NCBI GenBank assembly: GCA_020627685.1
Contig: JAHDGK010000042.1
Coordinates: 1 to 41,155 of the forward strand
Reading direction: 5' to 3'
From: Granulosicoccus sp.
GTDB taxonomy: Bacteria > Pseudomonadota > Gammaproteobacteria > Granulosicoccales > Granulosicoccaceae
Length of the DNA: 41,155 bases
Shown piece by piece: positions 33,699 through 41,155 of this stretch (positions are counted from its first letter, which is position 1; each line of letters begins with the position of its first letter). The translations under genes were made by a program, and so were the position numbers. Under the pieces are notes generated by a model. It had not been told where the DNA came from. It saw only the letters and a program-made list of their open reading frames with translations, and did no database searches.

Positions 33699-34397
33699 GT
33701 GACCGACTCCACATCTTCGACGGCATTCTCGCTAGAGCGTGTAACGCAAGAGCTACGAGAATTTGAAAAAAAACATGCCCGGGCAAGCGGTAGCGTGAAT
33801 TTGCTGGCGGTTAGTAAACGCAAACCCATCAGTGCGATCCAGGAGGCGATGAGCGCCGGACAGCGCTCTTTCGGTGAAAATTACGTCGATGAGGGCGTAG
33901 AGAAAATACAGACTATCAATGACAGCTCCATCGATTGGCATTTCATCGGTGCCATACAGTCCAGAAAATGTGGGCAGATTGCTGAACATTTCAGCTGGGT
34001 TCACGGTGTCGATCGCTTAAAGGTTGCTATCCGCTTGTCTAACGCGCGGCCCGAAGATGCACCGCCACTCAATATCTGCCTGCAAGTTAACCTCGATGGT
34101 GAGGCAAGCAAGGCCGGCATACCGGAAAGCGAGATACAGGAACTTGCCTTGGCATGCTCGGTGCTGCCAAAGATTAAAGTTCGCGGCCTTATGGCAATCC
34201 CGGCCCCACGCGATAATTTCAATGAGCAGCGACAGGTCTTCGCACGTCTACGTAACGCACTGAGCTCACTTAAAAACGAATTACCAGAGCTGGATACACT
34301 GTCGATGGGTATGAGTGCAGACATGGAAGCCGCTGTTGCCGAAGGTGCAACCATCGTCAGGGTTGGAACTGCGATATTCGGTGCTCGCGACAGATGA
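33699..34397 (+). CDS. yggS: PLP homeostasis protein YggS (PROSC family)
   Basis: Cytoplasmic pyridoxal-5'-phosphate-binding protein that buffers PLP, with the fold of the alanine racemase N-domain. The 232-residue protein has the Schiff-base lysine in LLAVSKRKP. It also has QRSFGENYVDEGVEK, WHFIGAIQSRKC, 'VRGLMAIPAP' and the phosphate-binding 'LSMGMSADMEAAVAEGATIVRVG' block (key part SMGMSADMEAA). The GTG start at 33699 has AGAGG upstream. It is followed by a transaldolase gene and then proC. In Pseudomonas yggS is directly followed by proC. Confidence 0.96.
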   Translation: MTDSTSSTAFSLERVTQELREFEKKHARASGSVNLLAVSKRKPISAIQEAMSAGQRSFGENYVDEGVEKIQTINDSSIDWHFIGAIQSRKCGQIAEHFSWVHGVDRLKVAIRLSNARPEDAPPLNICLQVNLDGEASKAGIPESEIQELALACSVLPKIKVRGLMAIPAPRDNFNEQRQVFARLRNALSSLKNELPELDTLSMGMSADMEAAVAEGATIVRVGTAIFGARDR

Positions 34398-34446
34398 CGC
34401 CGACACATTCTTGTTAAACTAGTCACATCTAAACAGGTAAATCATC

Positions 34447-35562
34447 ATGAGTCAGAACAATCCTCTTGCAGAAGCGTACGGTCTAGGACAAAGCATGTGG
34501 CTGGACTACATTCAAAAAAGCCTCTTCACCGGCGAACTTCAGACCATGATCAAGGAAGACAAGGTCATGGGACTGACGTCTAACCCGGCAATTTTTGAGC
34601 AGGCTATTGCCAAGACGAATGAGTACGATGATGCGATAAACACGATTGTTGCTGCAGATAGTTCCGTTTCATCACTAGAGTTGTTTAACCAGCTGGCCAT
34701 TCCCGATATTCAGGCGGCCGCAGATGCATTCGCTGAAACGTACGAAGCCACTGACGGCGTAGACGGTATGGTGAGTTTCGAAGTCACACCCGATCTGGCG
34801 CACGATGCGGCAGGCACTATCGCTATGGGTGTTGAGCTTCACAAGCGCGTCAACCGCCCCAACCTCATGATCAAAGTGCCCGGCACCTCAGAAGGTGTCA
34901 AAGCGTTCGAAGCACTGACTGCCCTGGGCATAAACGTCAATGTCACGCTACTTTTCAGTGTTTCCCGTTACCGTGAAATTGCGCAAGCCTATATCCGTGG
35001 ACTCGAGCGTCGTCACGCAGACGGACATTCAGTGGCACGAATTGCCTCAGTTGCCAGCTTTTTCGTTAGTCGGGTAGATGTCAGTGTTGATGATGCACTC
35101 ACCCAAAATGGCAGTGATGCAGCATCGGAGCTGAAAGGAAAAATAGCTATTGCCAATGCAAAAGTTGCCTACGGCCATTTCGTGAACTTATTTGGTAGCG
35201 AGCAATTTGCCAAACTTAAAGCGCAAGGTGCTCGACCGCAGCGTCTTTTATGGGCCAGTACCGGCGTTAAAAATCCGGACTACTCTGATGTCCTCTATGT
35301 TGAGGAATTAATCGGGCCGGACACCGTTAACACGCTACCACCCGCCACAATGGCTGCTTTCAAAGATCACGGCGTTGCAGAATCCAGACTCACGCAGCAA
35401 CTGGCTCAGGCCCACAAAGATATGTCCGCATTGTCTGAGTTAGGCATTCCCCTAAATGACATCACCGATAAATTAGAAGCGGACGGGATCACCTCATTTG
35501 TCGAAGCATTCGATCGACTGCTCAGCGTTTTGGAAGATAAACGCAAAGCAGTAGCCAGCTAA
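34447..35562 (+). CDS. tal: Transaldolase (long type)
   Basis: Transfers a dihydroxyacetone unit between sugar phosphates in the non-oxidative pentose phosphate pathway. The 371-residue protein belongs to the longer transaldolase class common in actinobacteria and cyanobacteria, not the about 317-residue TalA/TalB type. Evidence is the N-terminal LGQSMWLDYIQKSL, GLTSNPAIFEQAI, VSFEVTPDLAHDA, and the Schiff-base lysine in LMIKVPGTSEG. The 'LLWASTGVKNPDYSD' block is also present. An AGGT site lies about 9 nt before the ATG. Its stop shares one base with the proC start (TAATG). It interrupts the usual yggS-proC pair. Confidence 0.95.
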   Translation: MSQNNPLAEAYGLGQSMWLDYIQKSLFTGELQTMIKEDKVMGLTSNPAIFEQAIAKTNEYDDAINTIVAADSSVSSLELFNQLAIPDIQAAADAFAETYEATDGVDGMVSFEVTPDLAHDAAGTIAMGVELHKRVNRPNLMIKVPGTSEGVKAFEALTALGINVNVTLLFSVSRYREIAQAYIRGLERRHADGHSVARIASVASFFVSRVDVSVDDALTQNGSDAASELKGKIAIANAKVAYGHFVNLFGSEQFAKLKAQGARPQRLLWASTGVKNPDYSDVLYVEELIGPDTVNTLPPATMAAFKDHGVAESRLTQQLAQAHKDMSALSELGIPLNDITDKLEADGITSFVEAFDRLLSVLEDKRKAVAS

Positions 35563-36410
35563 TGAACTGGGTCTTTGTCGGAGCTGGAAACATGGCAAGC
35601 AGCCTCATTGGAGGCTTGCTTGGCAGTGGGGCTAATGCGAAAAGCATCGCAGTCGTCGACCCGGATAACTCAGCCTGTGCACGAGCCGTTGAACGATTCG
35701 GCATTCACGCTGCAGAGGATTTACCCAGCGCATTAAACGCCTTGTCCGATGATCAGCTGGGTATCGTGCTCGCCGTCAAGCCACATATTATTGAATCGGT
35801 TTGCGCGGCAATTAAAGAGTGCGCTGCAAAAAGCGCCTTTGCAAATGATTCCTTACCTATGGTGATTTCAGTCGCTGCGGGCGTACGGGCCAGCAGCATG
35901 CAAACATGGTTACCGGAAAATACCGCACTCGTAAGGTGCATGCCGAATACGCCAGCCTTATTGGGTTTAGGTGCAACCGCTTTATTTGCAAACGATAGCT
36001 GCAGCGCCGAACAAAAGGTCAGCGCTGAATCATTACTAAAAACAGCAGGTATGGCTATTTGGGTAGAAGCGGAGCAAGAACTCGATGCCGTGACCGCTGT
36101 ATCAGGTAGTGGCCCGGCGTACTTTTTTTATCTTATCGAGCACATGGCATCAGCTGGCGCAGCGTTGGGCCTCGATGAGTCGGTTGCCCGGGATTTAGCC
36201 ATTGAAACCGCTTTTGGTGCGGCGAGTATGGCACGTGCAAAAGAACACTCCCCTGCGGTTTTACGTGAAAACGTAACCTCGAAGGGCGGTACAACTGCCG
36301 CTGCATTAGCCGTCTTCAACGAAAGCGAGGTACCTGCAATTGTTGAGAAAGCGATGCAAGCTGCAAAAGATAGAGCCAGTGAACTTGGCGATCAGTTAGC
36401 ACCGAAGTAA
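35562..36410 (+). CDS. proC: Pyrroline-5-carboxylate reductase
   Basis: Final step of proline synthesis, reducing pyrroline-5-carboxylate with NAD(P)H. The 282-residue protein starts with the Rossmann motif FVGAGNMASSLIGGLL. It shows LAVKPHII, VRCMPNTPALLGLGATALFA and the conserved C-terminal 'AVSGSGPAYFFYLIEHM' and 'VTSKGGTTAAAL' segments. It is translationally coupled to tal by a one-base overlap, and yggT follows after 73 nt. Confidence 0.97.
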   Translation: MNWVFVGAGNMASSLIGGLLGSGANAKSIAVVDPDNSACARAVERFGIHAAEDLPSALNALSDDQLGIVLAVKPHIIESVCAAIKECAAKSAFANDSLPMVISVAAGVRASSMQTWLPENTALVRCMPNTPALLGLGATALFANDSCSAEQKVSAESLLKTAGMAIWVEAEQELDAVTAVSGSGPAYFFYLIEHMASAGAALGLDESVARDLAIETAFGAASMARAKEHSPAVLRENVTSKGGTTAAALAVFNESEVPAIVEKAMQAAKDRASELGDQLAPK

Positions 36411-36483
36411 CTCAATGCAGCACGGTTTGTGCTTTTAAGCATCGTGACACAACAGTAATAATCCACCTTCCGGAGAATGTTAA

Positions 36484-37089
36484 ATGGGAAATCCAGCACT
36501 GAGCGCACTCGCGTTTATTCTTGGCACCCTGTTCAATTTATACGCAACTGTCGTGGCTGTACGTTTTGTCATGCAAATTGTCAGAGCTGATTATTACAAC
36601 CCACTGGCTCAGGGAATCGTGAAAATAACCGACCCACTACTGGTTCCTTTGCGTCGCATTGTGCCCAGTATCAAGCGATACGACACAGCCTCCTTATTGC
36701 TTTGCTTCGGCGTACTGTTGCTAAAACTAGCTATTTTTAAAGCCTTAAGTTTGGGTGCTGTGCCTAGTATGGGTAAGCATCTCTATGTCAGCCAACTTCC
36801 TGTGGCAGGCTTATTTATTGTCGCCTTCCTCGACATGGTGCATCAGTTTTTTAATGTCTTTATCTATGCTCTCATCATTCAGGCAGTGATGAGCTGGATT
36901 CCAGGCAGCACTGCAAATCCTGTGTATGGCTTAGTTTCTTCTATCAGCGCTCCAGTTTTACGCCCTCTTAGAAATCTTATTCCTCCCATTGGCGGCATAG
37001 ATCTAACCGTATTTTTTACCATTATCGGACTGTTCGCTTTGCAGATATTCTTAGTGGGTACGCTCCAGGTAATGTTCGGCTTAGGTTAG
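36484..37089 (+). CDS. yggT: YggT family membrane protein
   Basis: A 201-residue integral inner-membrane protein with two repeats of the YggT domain, each with a pair of hydrophobic helices. Visible pieces are 'ATVVAVRFVMQIVRADYYNP' in repeat 1 and 'IIQAVMSWIPGS' in repeat 2. Each is followed by a 'PLLVPLRRIVP' or 'APVLRPLRNLIPP' motif. The family has been tied to osmotic tolerance or cell-envelope functions, without a defined activity. GGAG lies about 8 nt before the ATG. It is the last gene of the yggS-tal-proC-yggT run and is followed by an A/T-rich hairpin with a T-tail. Confidence 0.93.
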   Translation: MGNPALSALAFILGTLFNLYATVVAVRFVMQIVRADYYNPLAQGIVKITDPLLVPLRRIVPSIKRYDTASLLLCFGVLLLKLAIFKALSLGAVPSMGKHLYVSQLPVAGLFIVAFLDMVHQFFNVFIYALIIQAVMSWIPGSTANPVYGLVSSISAPVLRPLRNLIPPIGGIDLTVFFTIIGLFALQIFLVGTLQVMFGLG

Positions 37090-37136
37090 AAAAACACTGC
37101 ATACACAGCAATTTTTTACATGCCGAGCCTGTTTTT

Positions 37137-37162
37137 ACTGAAAAAATAGTGTTTTTTTCAGT
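37137..37162 (+). terminator. A/T-rich hairpin with T-tail after yggT
   Basis: ACTGAAAAAA and TTTTTTCAGT (10-bp arms, 6-nt loop) lie about 50 nt after the yggT stop and are followed by TTTTCTTCT. This is the best intrinsic terminator shape in the window, although the stem is A/T-rich. Confidence 0.6.
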
Positions 37163-37184
37163 TTTTCTTCTATAAATGCTGACT

Positions 37185-37200
37185 ATAGATAAGTATCTAT
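37185..37200. repeat. 16-bp palindrome upstream of the HU-like gene
   Basis: ATAGATA-AG-TATCTAT lies about 110 nt before the HU-like start, in an otherwise featureless A/T-rich stretch. It may be a protein-binding site or part of the promoter region. No clear -35/-10 pair could be assigned. Confidence 0.4.
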
Positions 37201-37309
37201 GGTATTTTTCGCGCGCCTTGGTAACGGCACTACATTGATCGAAAAACACTAGCATTCCAGCGTTTTTCTACAATTTTCAAATTTCATTTTTCAAACGAGG
37301 ATCTAACGT

Positions 37310-37723
37310 ATGGCGGCTAAGAAAAAAGCAGCGGCTAAGAAGAAACCAGTAGCTAAGAAAAAAGCAGTAGCTAAGAAAAAGTCAACTGCTAAGAAAAAAG
37401 CAACAGCAGCTGCAGGTGTAAAGAAGCCACCTACCAAGTCAGAAATCATGACGTCTATTGCTGAAACTACTCAGCTAAGCAGAAAAGAAGTTGCGTCAGT
37501 TTTCGAAGCTTTGAACGGCCTCATTCAGGACAACCTGAAGCCACGTGGACCTGGAACTTTCAGCGTACCCGGCCTCATGAAAATCCGAGTGAACAAGAAG
37601 CCTGCTACTAAAGCACGCAAAGGCATCAACCCTTTCACTGGTGAAGAAACCATGTTCAAGGCAAAGCCAGCTCGTAAAGTTGTAAAAGTTCTTCCTTTGA
37701 AAAACCTGAAGGACATGGTGTAA
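37310..37723 (+). CDS. HU-family DNA-binding protein with N-terminal lysine-rich (H1-like) tail
   Basis: A 137-residue nucleoid protein. Residues 2-31 are five hexapeptides of the form (A/V/T)AKKK(A/P/S), resembling eukaryotic histone H1 tails. From about residue 42 the HU/IHF fold follows (KSEIMTSIAETTQLSRKEVA, a beta-arm region KIRVNKKPATKARKG, and NPFTGEE). The arm tip lacks a clear RNPxTG and reads RKGINPFTGEE, close to it. HU proteins bend DNA, and the tail likely adds non-specific charge binding. GAGGA lies about 9 nt before the ATG. The gene stands alone between yggT and gspC with a hairpin on either side. Confidence 0.9.
   Translation: MAAKKKAAAKKKPVAKKKAVAKKKSTAKKKATAAAGVKKPPTKSEIMTSIAETTQLSRKEVASVFEALNGLIQDNLKPRGPGTFSVPGLMKIRVNKKPATKARKGINPFTGEETMFKAKPARKVVKVLPLKNLKDMV
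37313..37402 (+). repeat. Five 18-bp tandem repeats encoding AKKK hexapeptides
   Basis: Imperfect 18-nt units based on GCTAAGAAAAAAGCAGTA encode residues 2-31 of the HU-like protein. Such in-frame repeats can vary in copy number between strains. Confidence 0.85.
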
Positions 37724-37748
37724 CTCTTACACTCGTTCATTCAACCGG

Positions 37749-37771
37749 CTCGCGGTGACCATCGCCGCGAG
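37749..37771 (+). terminator. Hairpin after the HU-like gene
   Basis: CTCGCGGTGA and TCGCCGCGAG pair (10 bp including one G-T wobble) around a CCA loop, 26 nt after the stop codon. A T-run is lacking (TCGGTCTCATC), so it may stop RNA decay rather than, or as well as, transcription. Confidence 0.5.
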
Positions 37772-37813
37772 TCGGTCTCATCATTACCCCTAAGAAACCT
37801 CTCAGCCCGCAAC

Positions 37814-37827
37814 GCCAAACATTTGGC
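37814..37827. repeat. 14-bp palindrome upstream of gspC
   Basis: GCCAAA-CA-TTTGGC is a perfect palindrome about 160 nt before gspC, followed by a partial copy (CCACTTGGCG). It is a possible operator for the type II secretion genes. The remaining 260-nt gap shows no gene or certain promoter. Confidence 0.35.
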
Positions 37828-37985
37828 ACACTCAATTTGGCCACTTGGCGTCAATATTGAAACGTAGCAGGCAATGCCCTCTCGCAGTACACTGCACCGT
37901 TCGGTTGTCTATTATTAGAACTTCCGTGCAGTACCAGAGGTCAACACCTTGCCTCTTTAATTCTTTTTGTCGGGACTGATACTCA

Positions 37986-38888
37986 ATGAGCGCTACTGCT
38001 TCATCAATAGGAGCCACAGATAAGCCAGCACGATTGCCACGTGCAGTGAACACACTGCTCGTAATCGGTATCGGCGTGGCGCTAGCCGTTGTCTCGCTTA
38101 AACTACTACCAAGCTCGGCCCCACAACCTGTCGGCGAAATTACCCCTACTGCGTCCAACAGAGCTAACAGCCCGGGCCCAGTGCAGCTGGCTCAAATTAT
38201 TGTATCCAAACACCTTTTCGGCGATGCGAGTAAAAAGCCTGTTGTCGTCGAAGCGCCTAAACGGCAGGAGCCTCTGCGCAAAACCAGCCTTAATTTGCAA
38301 CTTGCCGGTGTTTTCGCCTTCGAGCCGCAAGAAAAAGCGTTTGCCATCATAAGCTCTGGAACAGCTGAGCAAAATGCCTACGGAATTGGCGACAAAATCA
38401 GCGGTGAAACCACGCTTGAGGCCGTGTACGCCGATCATGTGGTGCTAAAAAATCGTGGCAAACTGGAAAAGCTTCTCCTTCCTGAGAATGTCACGCCAAT
38501 AGCGATGCGACCGGTACAAACCGCAACCACGACTCAGAGCAACGCCAACGACAACAGTCAGCCGGTCGAATTACCGACCAATCCACGCGAACTCAGAGAT
38601 ACACTTGCCAGAAATCCAGCCATGCTGGGACGTGTCGTCGCGGCAGAGCCGTACCAGGAAAACGGCAAATTGGTGGGTTATCGCATTACACCTAAGCAAA
38701 ATCCGGAAATTCTCGAAGCTCAGGGAATCATTGCCGGAGACGTAATAACACGTGTAAATAACATCCAGTTAAACAGCCAAAAACAAGGCATAAGGGCGCT
38801 ACGTAACGCTGTGAAGGCAGAAAACTTAGAAGTCGTTGTACTTCGAGATGGTATAGAAGTACCCATAAGTATTTCCTTGGCTCAGTAG
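37986..38888 (+). CDS. gspC: Type II secretion system protein GspC
   Basis: Inner-membrane clamp protein linking the T2SS platform to the secretin. The 300-residue protein has a short cytoplasmic N-terminus and one membrane helix (about 22-41, TLLVIGIGVALAVVSLKLL). A homology region follows (about 65-160, IVSKHLFGDAS, LNLQLAGVFAF, 'AYGIGDKISGETTLEAVYADHVVL'). A C-terminal PDZ domain (about 205-298, 'GYRITPKQNPEILEAQGIIAGDVI' region) completes it. The ATG at 37986 has only a weak ribosome binding site (GGGAC). gspD follows after 70 nt. Confidence 0.94.
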   Translation: MSATASSIGATDKPARLPRAVNTLLVIGIGVALAVVSLKLLPSSAPQPVGEITPTASNRANSPGPVQLAQIIVSKHLFGDASKKPVVVEAPKRQEPLRKTSLNLQLAGVFAFEPQEKAFAIISSGTAEQNAYGIGDKISGETTLEAVYADHVVLKNRGKLEKLLLPENVTPIAMRPVQTATTTQSNANDNSQPVELPTNPRELRDTLARNPAMLGRVVAAEPYQENGKLVGYRITPKQNPEILEAQGIIAGDVITRVNNIQLNSQKQGIRALRNAVKAENLEVVVLRDGIEVPISISLAQ

Positions 38889-38958
38889 TCTTTCTATGAC
38901 GTAAATTCGTCATTGCGTATTAAGCAGCTACACTCCATGGGATACCGAATGACCCAAG

Positions 38959-41155
38959 ATGACAATGTTTAAACCGCTTTTAAAATCTACAGTTCTAAGT
39001 CTAGCCATCGCGACTGCAACAATGTCGTCTGCGCATCTGTATGCGCAGGAAGGCACGTTCACGCTGAATCTTAAGAACGCAGATATACACTCTTTGATTC
39101 AGACTGTGTCCAGACAGTCCGGCAGAAACTTTGTTGTAGATCCTCGGGTTAAGGCTCGTGTTACCGTAATATCGTCTACCCCGCTCAATTCAGACGAACT
39201 GTACGAGACTTTCTTGTCGGTTTTGCAGGTGCACGGCTATGCGGCCGTGCCTAGCGGCGACCTCACTAAGATCGTTCCCGACGTCAATGCGAAGCAAGGT
39301 CCGGTACCCGCGTTTACTGAGGACGCAAGCTCATCCGATCAACTAGTGACTAAAGTCATCAAGGTTGCGAATGTGCCTGCGGCACAACTTGTTCCTATAT
39401 TGCGTCCCCTAGTACCTCAACAGGGCCATCTAGCGGCGTATGCATCCACGAACACGCTGATTGTCACTGACCGCGCGTCCAACATCGACCGACTGACAAC
39501 CATCATCAACGGTATCGACCGACCCGATAACGACGAAGTCGAGCTCGTGCGCCTTAGTCACGCCTCTGCCAGCGAAATCATCCGCATCATGCAGTCCCTG
39601 CAGAGCCGTGGCGGTCAAATCGACGGAACACCGGGTTCAGTACGCTTCGCAGCCGATGAGCGGACTAACAGCATTCTACTCAGTGGTGATCCTTCCGCGC
39701 GGACACGCATGCGCGGCATCATTATGAATCTGGATACACCCGTTGAATCGGGTGGCAACACACGTGTTGTCTACCTACGCTATGCAAACGCCCCAGATCT
39801 ACTGGCCATATTGACCGGCGTGTCAGCGGGTCAGGCAAAAATCGGCACTTCTGCAGACTCGGGTACTGAGGGCGGTGCGGCAACTACCACTACGGCTGCG
39901 ACGGCGACACCTTCCGCAGCTGGTACGCAGGCCCCTGCTGTACCCACTGCCTCTCTAATTCGTCGCGCTACTCAGGAAAATGATCGCCCTAACGTCGATA
40001 TTCAAGCTGATGAAGACACCAATGCCCTGATTATCACCGCGCCACCAGATGAAATGCGCAGTATTCTTGCGGTTGTAGAGCAATTGGATATTCGCCGTGC
40101 GCAGGTGTTGGTTGAAGCCATCATCGCAGAACTATCCACCAACAATAGCTCTCAATTAGGCGTTAACTTTGCCGTTGACGGTACCGGCGACAACCGCCCG
40201 GCAGCCTACACCAACTTAGGCGGCGCTACTCAAGCGCTGGTGGGCACCGTGGCGAGTCAAGGCGCGTCGTTGTCACAAGGGTTATCGTTAGCTTTAGGGC
40301 GGTTTGGTTCAGGTGGCATCGATTTCGGCATATTGTTATCGGCCATAGCCTCAGACACTGACAACAATATTCTGTCTACTCCAACGCTTGTCACCATGGA
40401 CAACCAGGAAGCAGAAATCGTTGTGGGTCAGAACGTACCGTTTGTCACCGGTACGCAGCTGTCTTCCGCAAACAACAATCCTTTCCAGACCATTGAACGT
40501 CAAGACATTGGTATCAGCTTGAAAGTTAAGCCTCAAATCAATGAGGGTGACAACATCAAGATGGAAATCGAGCAGGAAGTCTCGGATGTGAGCAACACTG
40601 CCATCAGCGGTGCCACTGACATCACTACAAACAAGCGTTCAATCAAAACCACGGTATTGGTTGAAGACGGACAAACGCTGGTATTGGGTGGTCTTATCGA
40701 CGACCAAATTAACGATACCCGAGAAAAAGTGCCGTTCTTAGGTGATGTACCTTTGCTTGGCAGCCTGTTCCGATACCGCACAACGCGCAAAAACAAGCGC
40801 AACTTGATGGTCTTTTTACATCCGACCATTCTCAGAGATCCTGAAACAGCCGATTTTTACAGCCGCAGTAAGTACGACGACCTAAGAGGCGCGCAACTGG
40901 GCTTGTTTGATCAGGATGAAGATTTCAACCAGAGAATTCGACCCACCCTGCCTGAATTGCATATGTACTTCCAAGGCCAAAGAGTCACGAATCAAGCAAA
41001 CCAGTTCAACACCATTCTGCCAACCTCTAACGCGATAAAAAGCGTTGAGCCGCAGCTGGTAGTAGATCCTTCTGAGAGCGCTGTGTTGAGCCCAGAGTTA
41101 CAACTAGAGACGGTGCTGCCTACAGCCGCAGTTGCACCCGCAGTTGCACCCGCAG
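38959..41155 (+). CDS. gspD: Type II secretion system secretin GspD (3' end beyond window)
   Basis: Outer-membrane channel of the T2SS. The frame is open from the ATG at 38959 (an ATG two codons later is equally possible) to the window edge, 732 codons. A signal peptide (ends near residue 29, AHLYAQE) precedes N0 (TLNLKNADIHSLIQTVSRQS), N1-N2 and N3. A Thr/Ala-rich insert at about 299-334 lies in an N3 loop. The secretin domain spans about 375-625, with VEAIIAEL, ILSTPTLVTMDNQEAEIVVG and the VPFLGDVPLLGSLFRY signature. A C-terminal extension ends in a repeat cut by the edge. The protein is longer than many GspD (about 650-710). Confidence 0.96.
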   Translation, partial: MTMFKPLLKSTVLSLAIATATMSSAHLYAQEGTFTLNLKNADIHSLIQTVSRQSGRNFVVDPRVKARVTVISSTPLNSDELYETFLSVLQVHGYAAVPSGDLTKIVPDVNAKQGPVPAFTEDASSSDQLVTKVIKVANVPAAQLVPILRPLVPQQGHLAAYASTNTLIVTDRASNIDRLTTIINGIDRPDNDEVELVRLSHASASEIIRIMQSLQSRGGQIDGTPGSVRFAADERTNSILLSGDPSARTRMRGIIMNLDTPVESGGNTRVVYLRYANAPDLLAILTGVSAGQAKIGTSADSGTEGGAATTTTAATATPSAAGTQAPAVPTASLIRRATQENDRPNVDIQADEDTNALIITAPPDEMRSILAVVEQLDIRRAQVLVEAIIAELSTNNSSQLGVNFAVDGTGDNRPAAYTNLGGATQALVGTVASQGASLSQGLSLALGRFGSGGIDFGILLSAIASDTDNNILSTPTLVTMDNQEAEIVVGQNVPFVTGTQLSSANNNPFQTIERQDIGISLKVKPQINEGDNIKMEIEQEVSDVSNTAISGATDITTNKRSIKTTVLVEDGQTLVLGGLIDDQINDTREKVPFLGDVPLLGSLFRYRTTRKNKRNLMVFLHPTILRDPETADFYSRSKYDDLRGAQLGLFDQDEDFNQRIRPTLPELHMYFQGQRVTNQANQFNTILPTSNAIKSVEPQLVVDPSESAVLSPELQLETVLPTAAVAPAVAPA
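41128..41155 (+). repeat. 12-bp tandem repeat in the gspD 3' part
   Basis: GCAGTTGCACCC occurs twice in a row plus a partial copy at the window edge, coding Val-Ala-Pro-Ala units in the GspD C-terminal extension. The copy number is not known because the sequence ends here. Confidence 0.75.

Noticed and set aside
37832-38158. Minus-strand open frame of 108 codons overlapping the gspC start region
   Set aside because: It lies mostly opposite gspC and its upstream region, has no family resemblance or ribosome binding site, and gspC on the plus strand is clear.

Overview
The window looks like chromosomal DNA of a free-living, non-enteric gammaproteobacterium. The evidence is a 16S rRNA 5' end on the minus strand, moderate base composition, and gene order that from memory strongly resembles Pseudomonas. 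Two Pseudomonas-type blocks lie side by side: argC-erpA-(anmK absent)-mepM-tyrS-rrn, and chpA-pilJ-pilI-pilG / gshB-tonB3-yqgE-yqgF-pyrR-pyrB-pyrC' ... pilU-pilT / yggS-proC-yggT. I do not assign a genus. No phage, insertion sequence, CRISPR array or tRNA gene was seen.

Layout. 1-788: start of an rRNA operon (minus), with its leader, a boxA-like element and a growth-type promoter just beyond tyrS. 789-5602: tyrS (-), an M23 peptidoglycan endopeptidase (+), erpA (-) behind a promoter overlaid by an inverted repeat, and argC (-). 5734-7908: a large beta-propeller lipoprotein (-). 8043-15137: a reduced Chp chemosensory operon for type IV pili (pilG-pilI-pilJ-chpA, minus). 15285-23185: a tightly packed plus-strand run, gshB, tonB-like, yqgE, yqgF, pyrR, pyrB, pyrC' (a metal-site-less dihydroorotase homologue), cobO, cobQ. 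23179-31151: an accessory carbohydrate region, comprising tdk, a FucU/RbsD mutarotase, a Kelch protein, a DUF5060 glycoside-hydrolase-like protein (all minus), a GT47 exostosin-like transferase (+), and a sugar nucleotidyltransferase overlapping a GHMP kinase that resembles plant galacturonokinase. 31259-33513: pilU and pilT (-). 33699-37089: yggS, a long-type transaldolase, proC, yggT (+). 37310-37723: an HU-family protein with a lysine-rich repeat tail. 37986-end: gspC and a 3'-truncated gspD of a type II secretion system.

How the genes work together. Pilus retraction ATPases, the Chp relay and a TonB-like protein (the Pseudomonas counterpart is tonB3) form a twitching-motility neighbourhood. 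pyrR-pyrB-pyrC' gives pyrimidine synthesis, with an inactive DHOase homologue probably serving as a structural partner of ATCase. The most novel part is the carbohydrate region inserted between cobQ and pilU. A GHMP kinase with Ala where galactokinases have Glu, translationally coupled to a nucleotidyltransferase, could turn a free uronic acid (or related sugar) into an NDP-sugar. A mutarotase, secreted glycan-active proteins and a GT47 transferase are nearby. The substrate is inferred, not shown.
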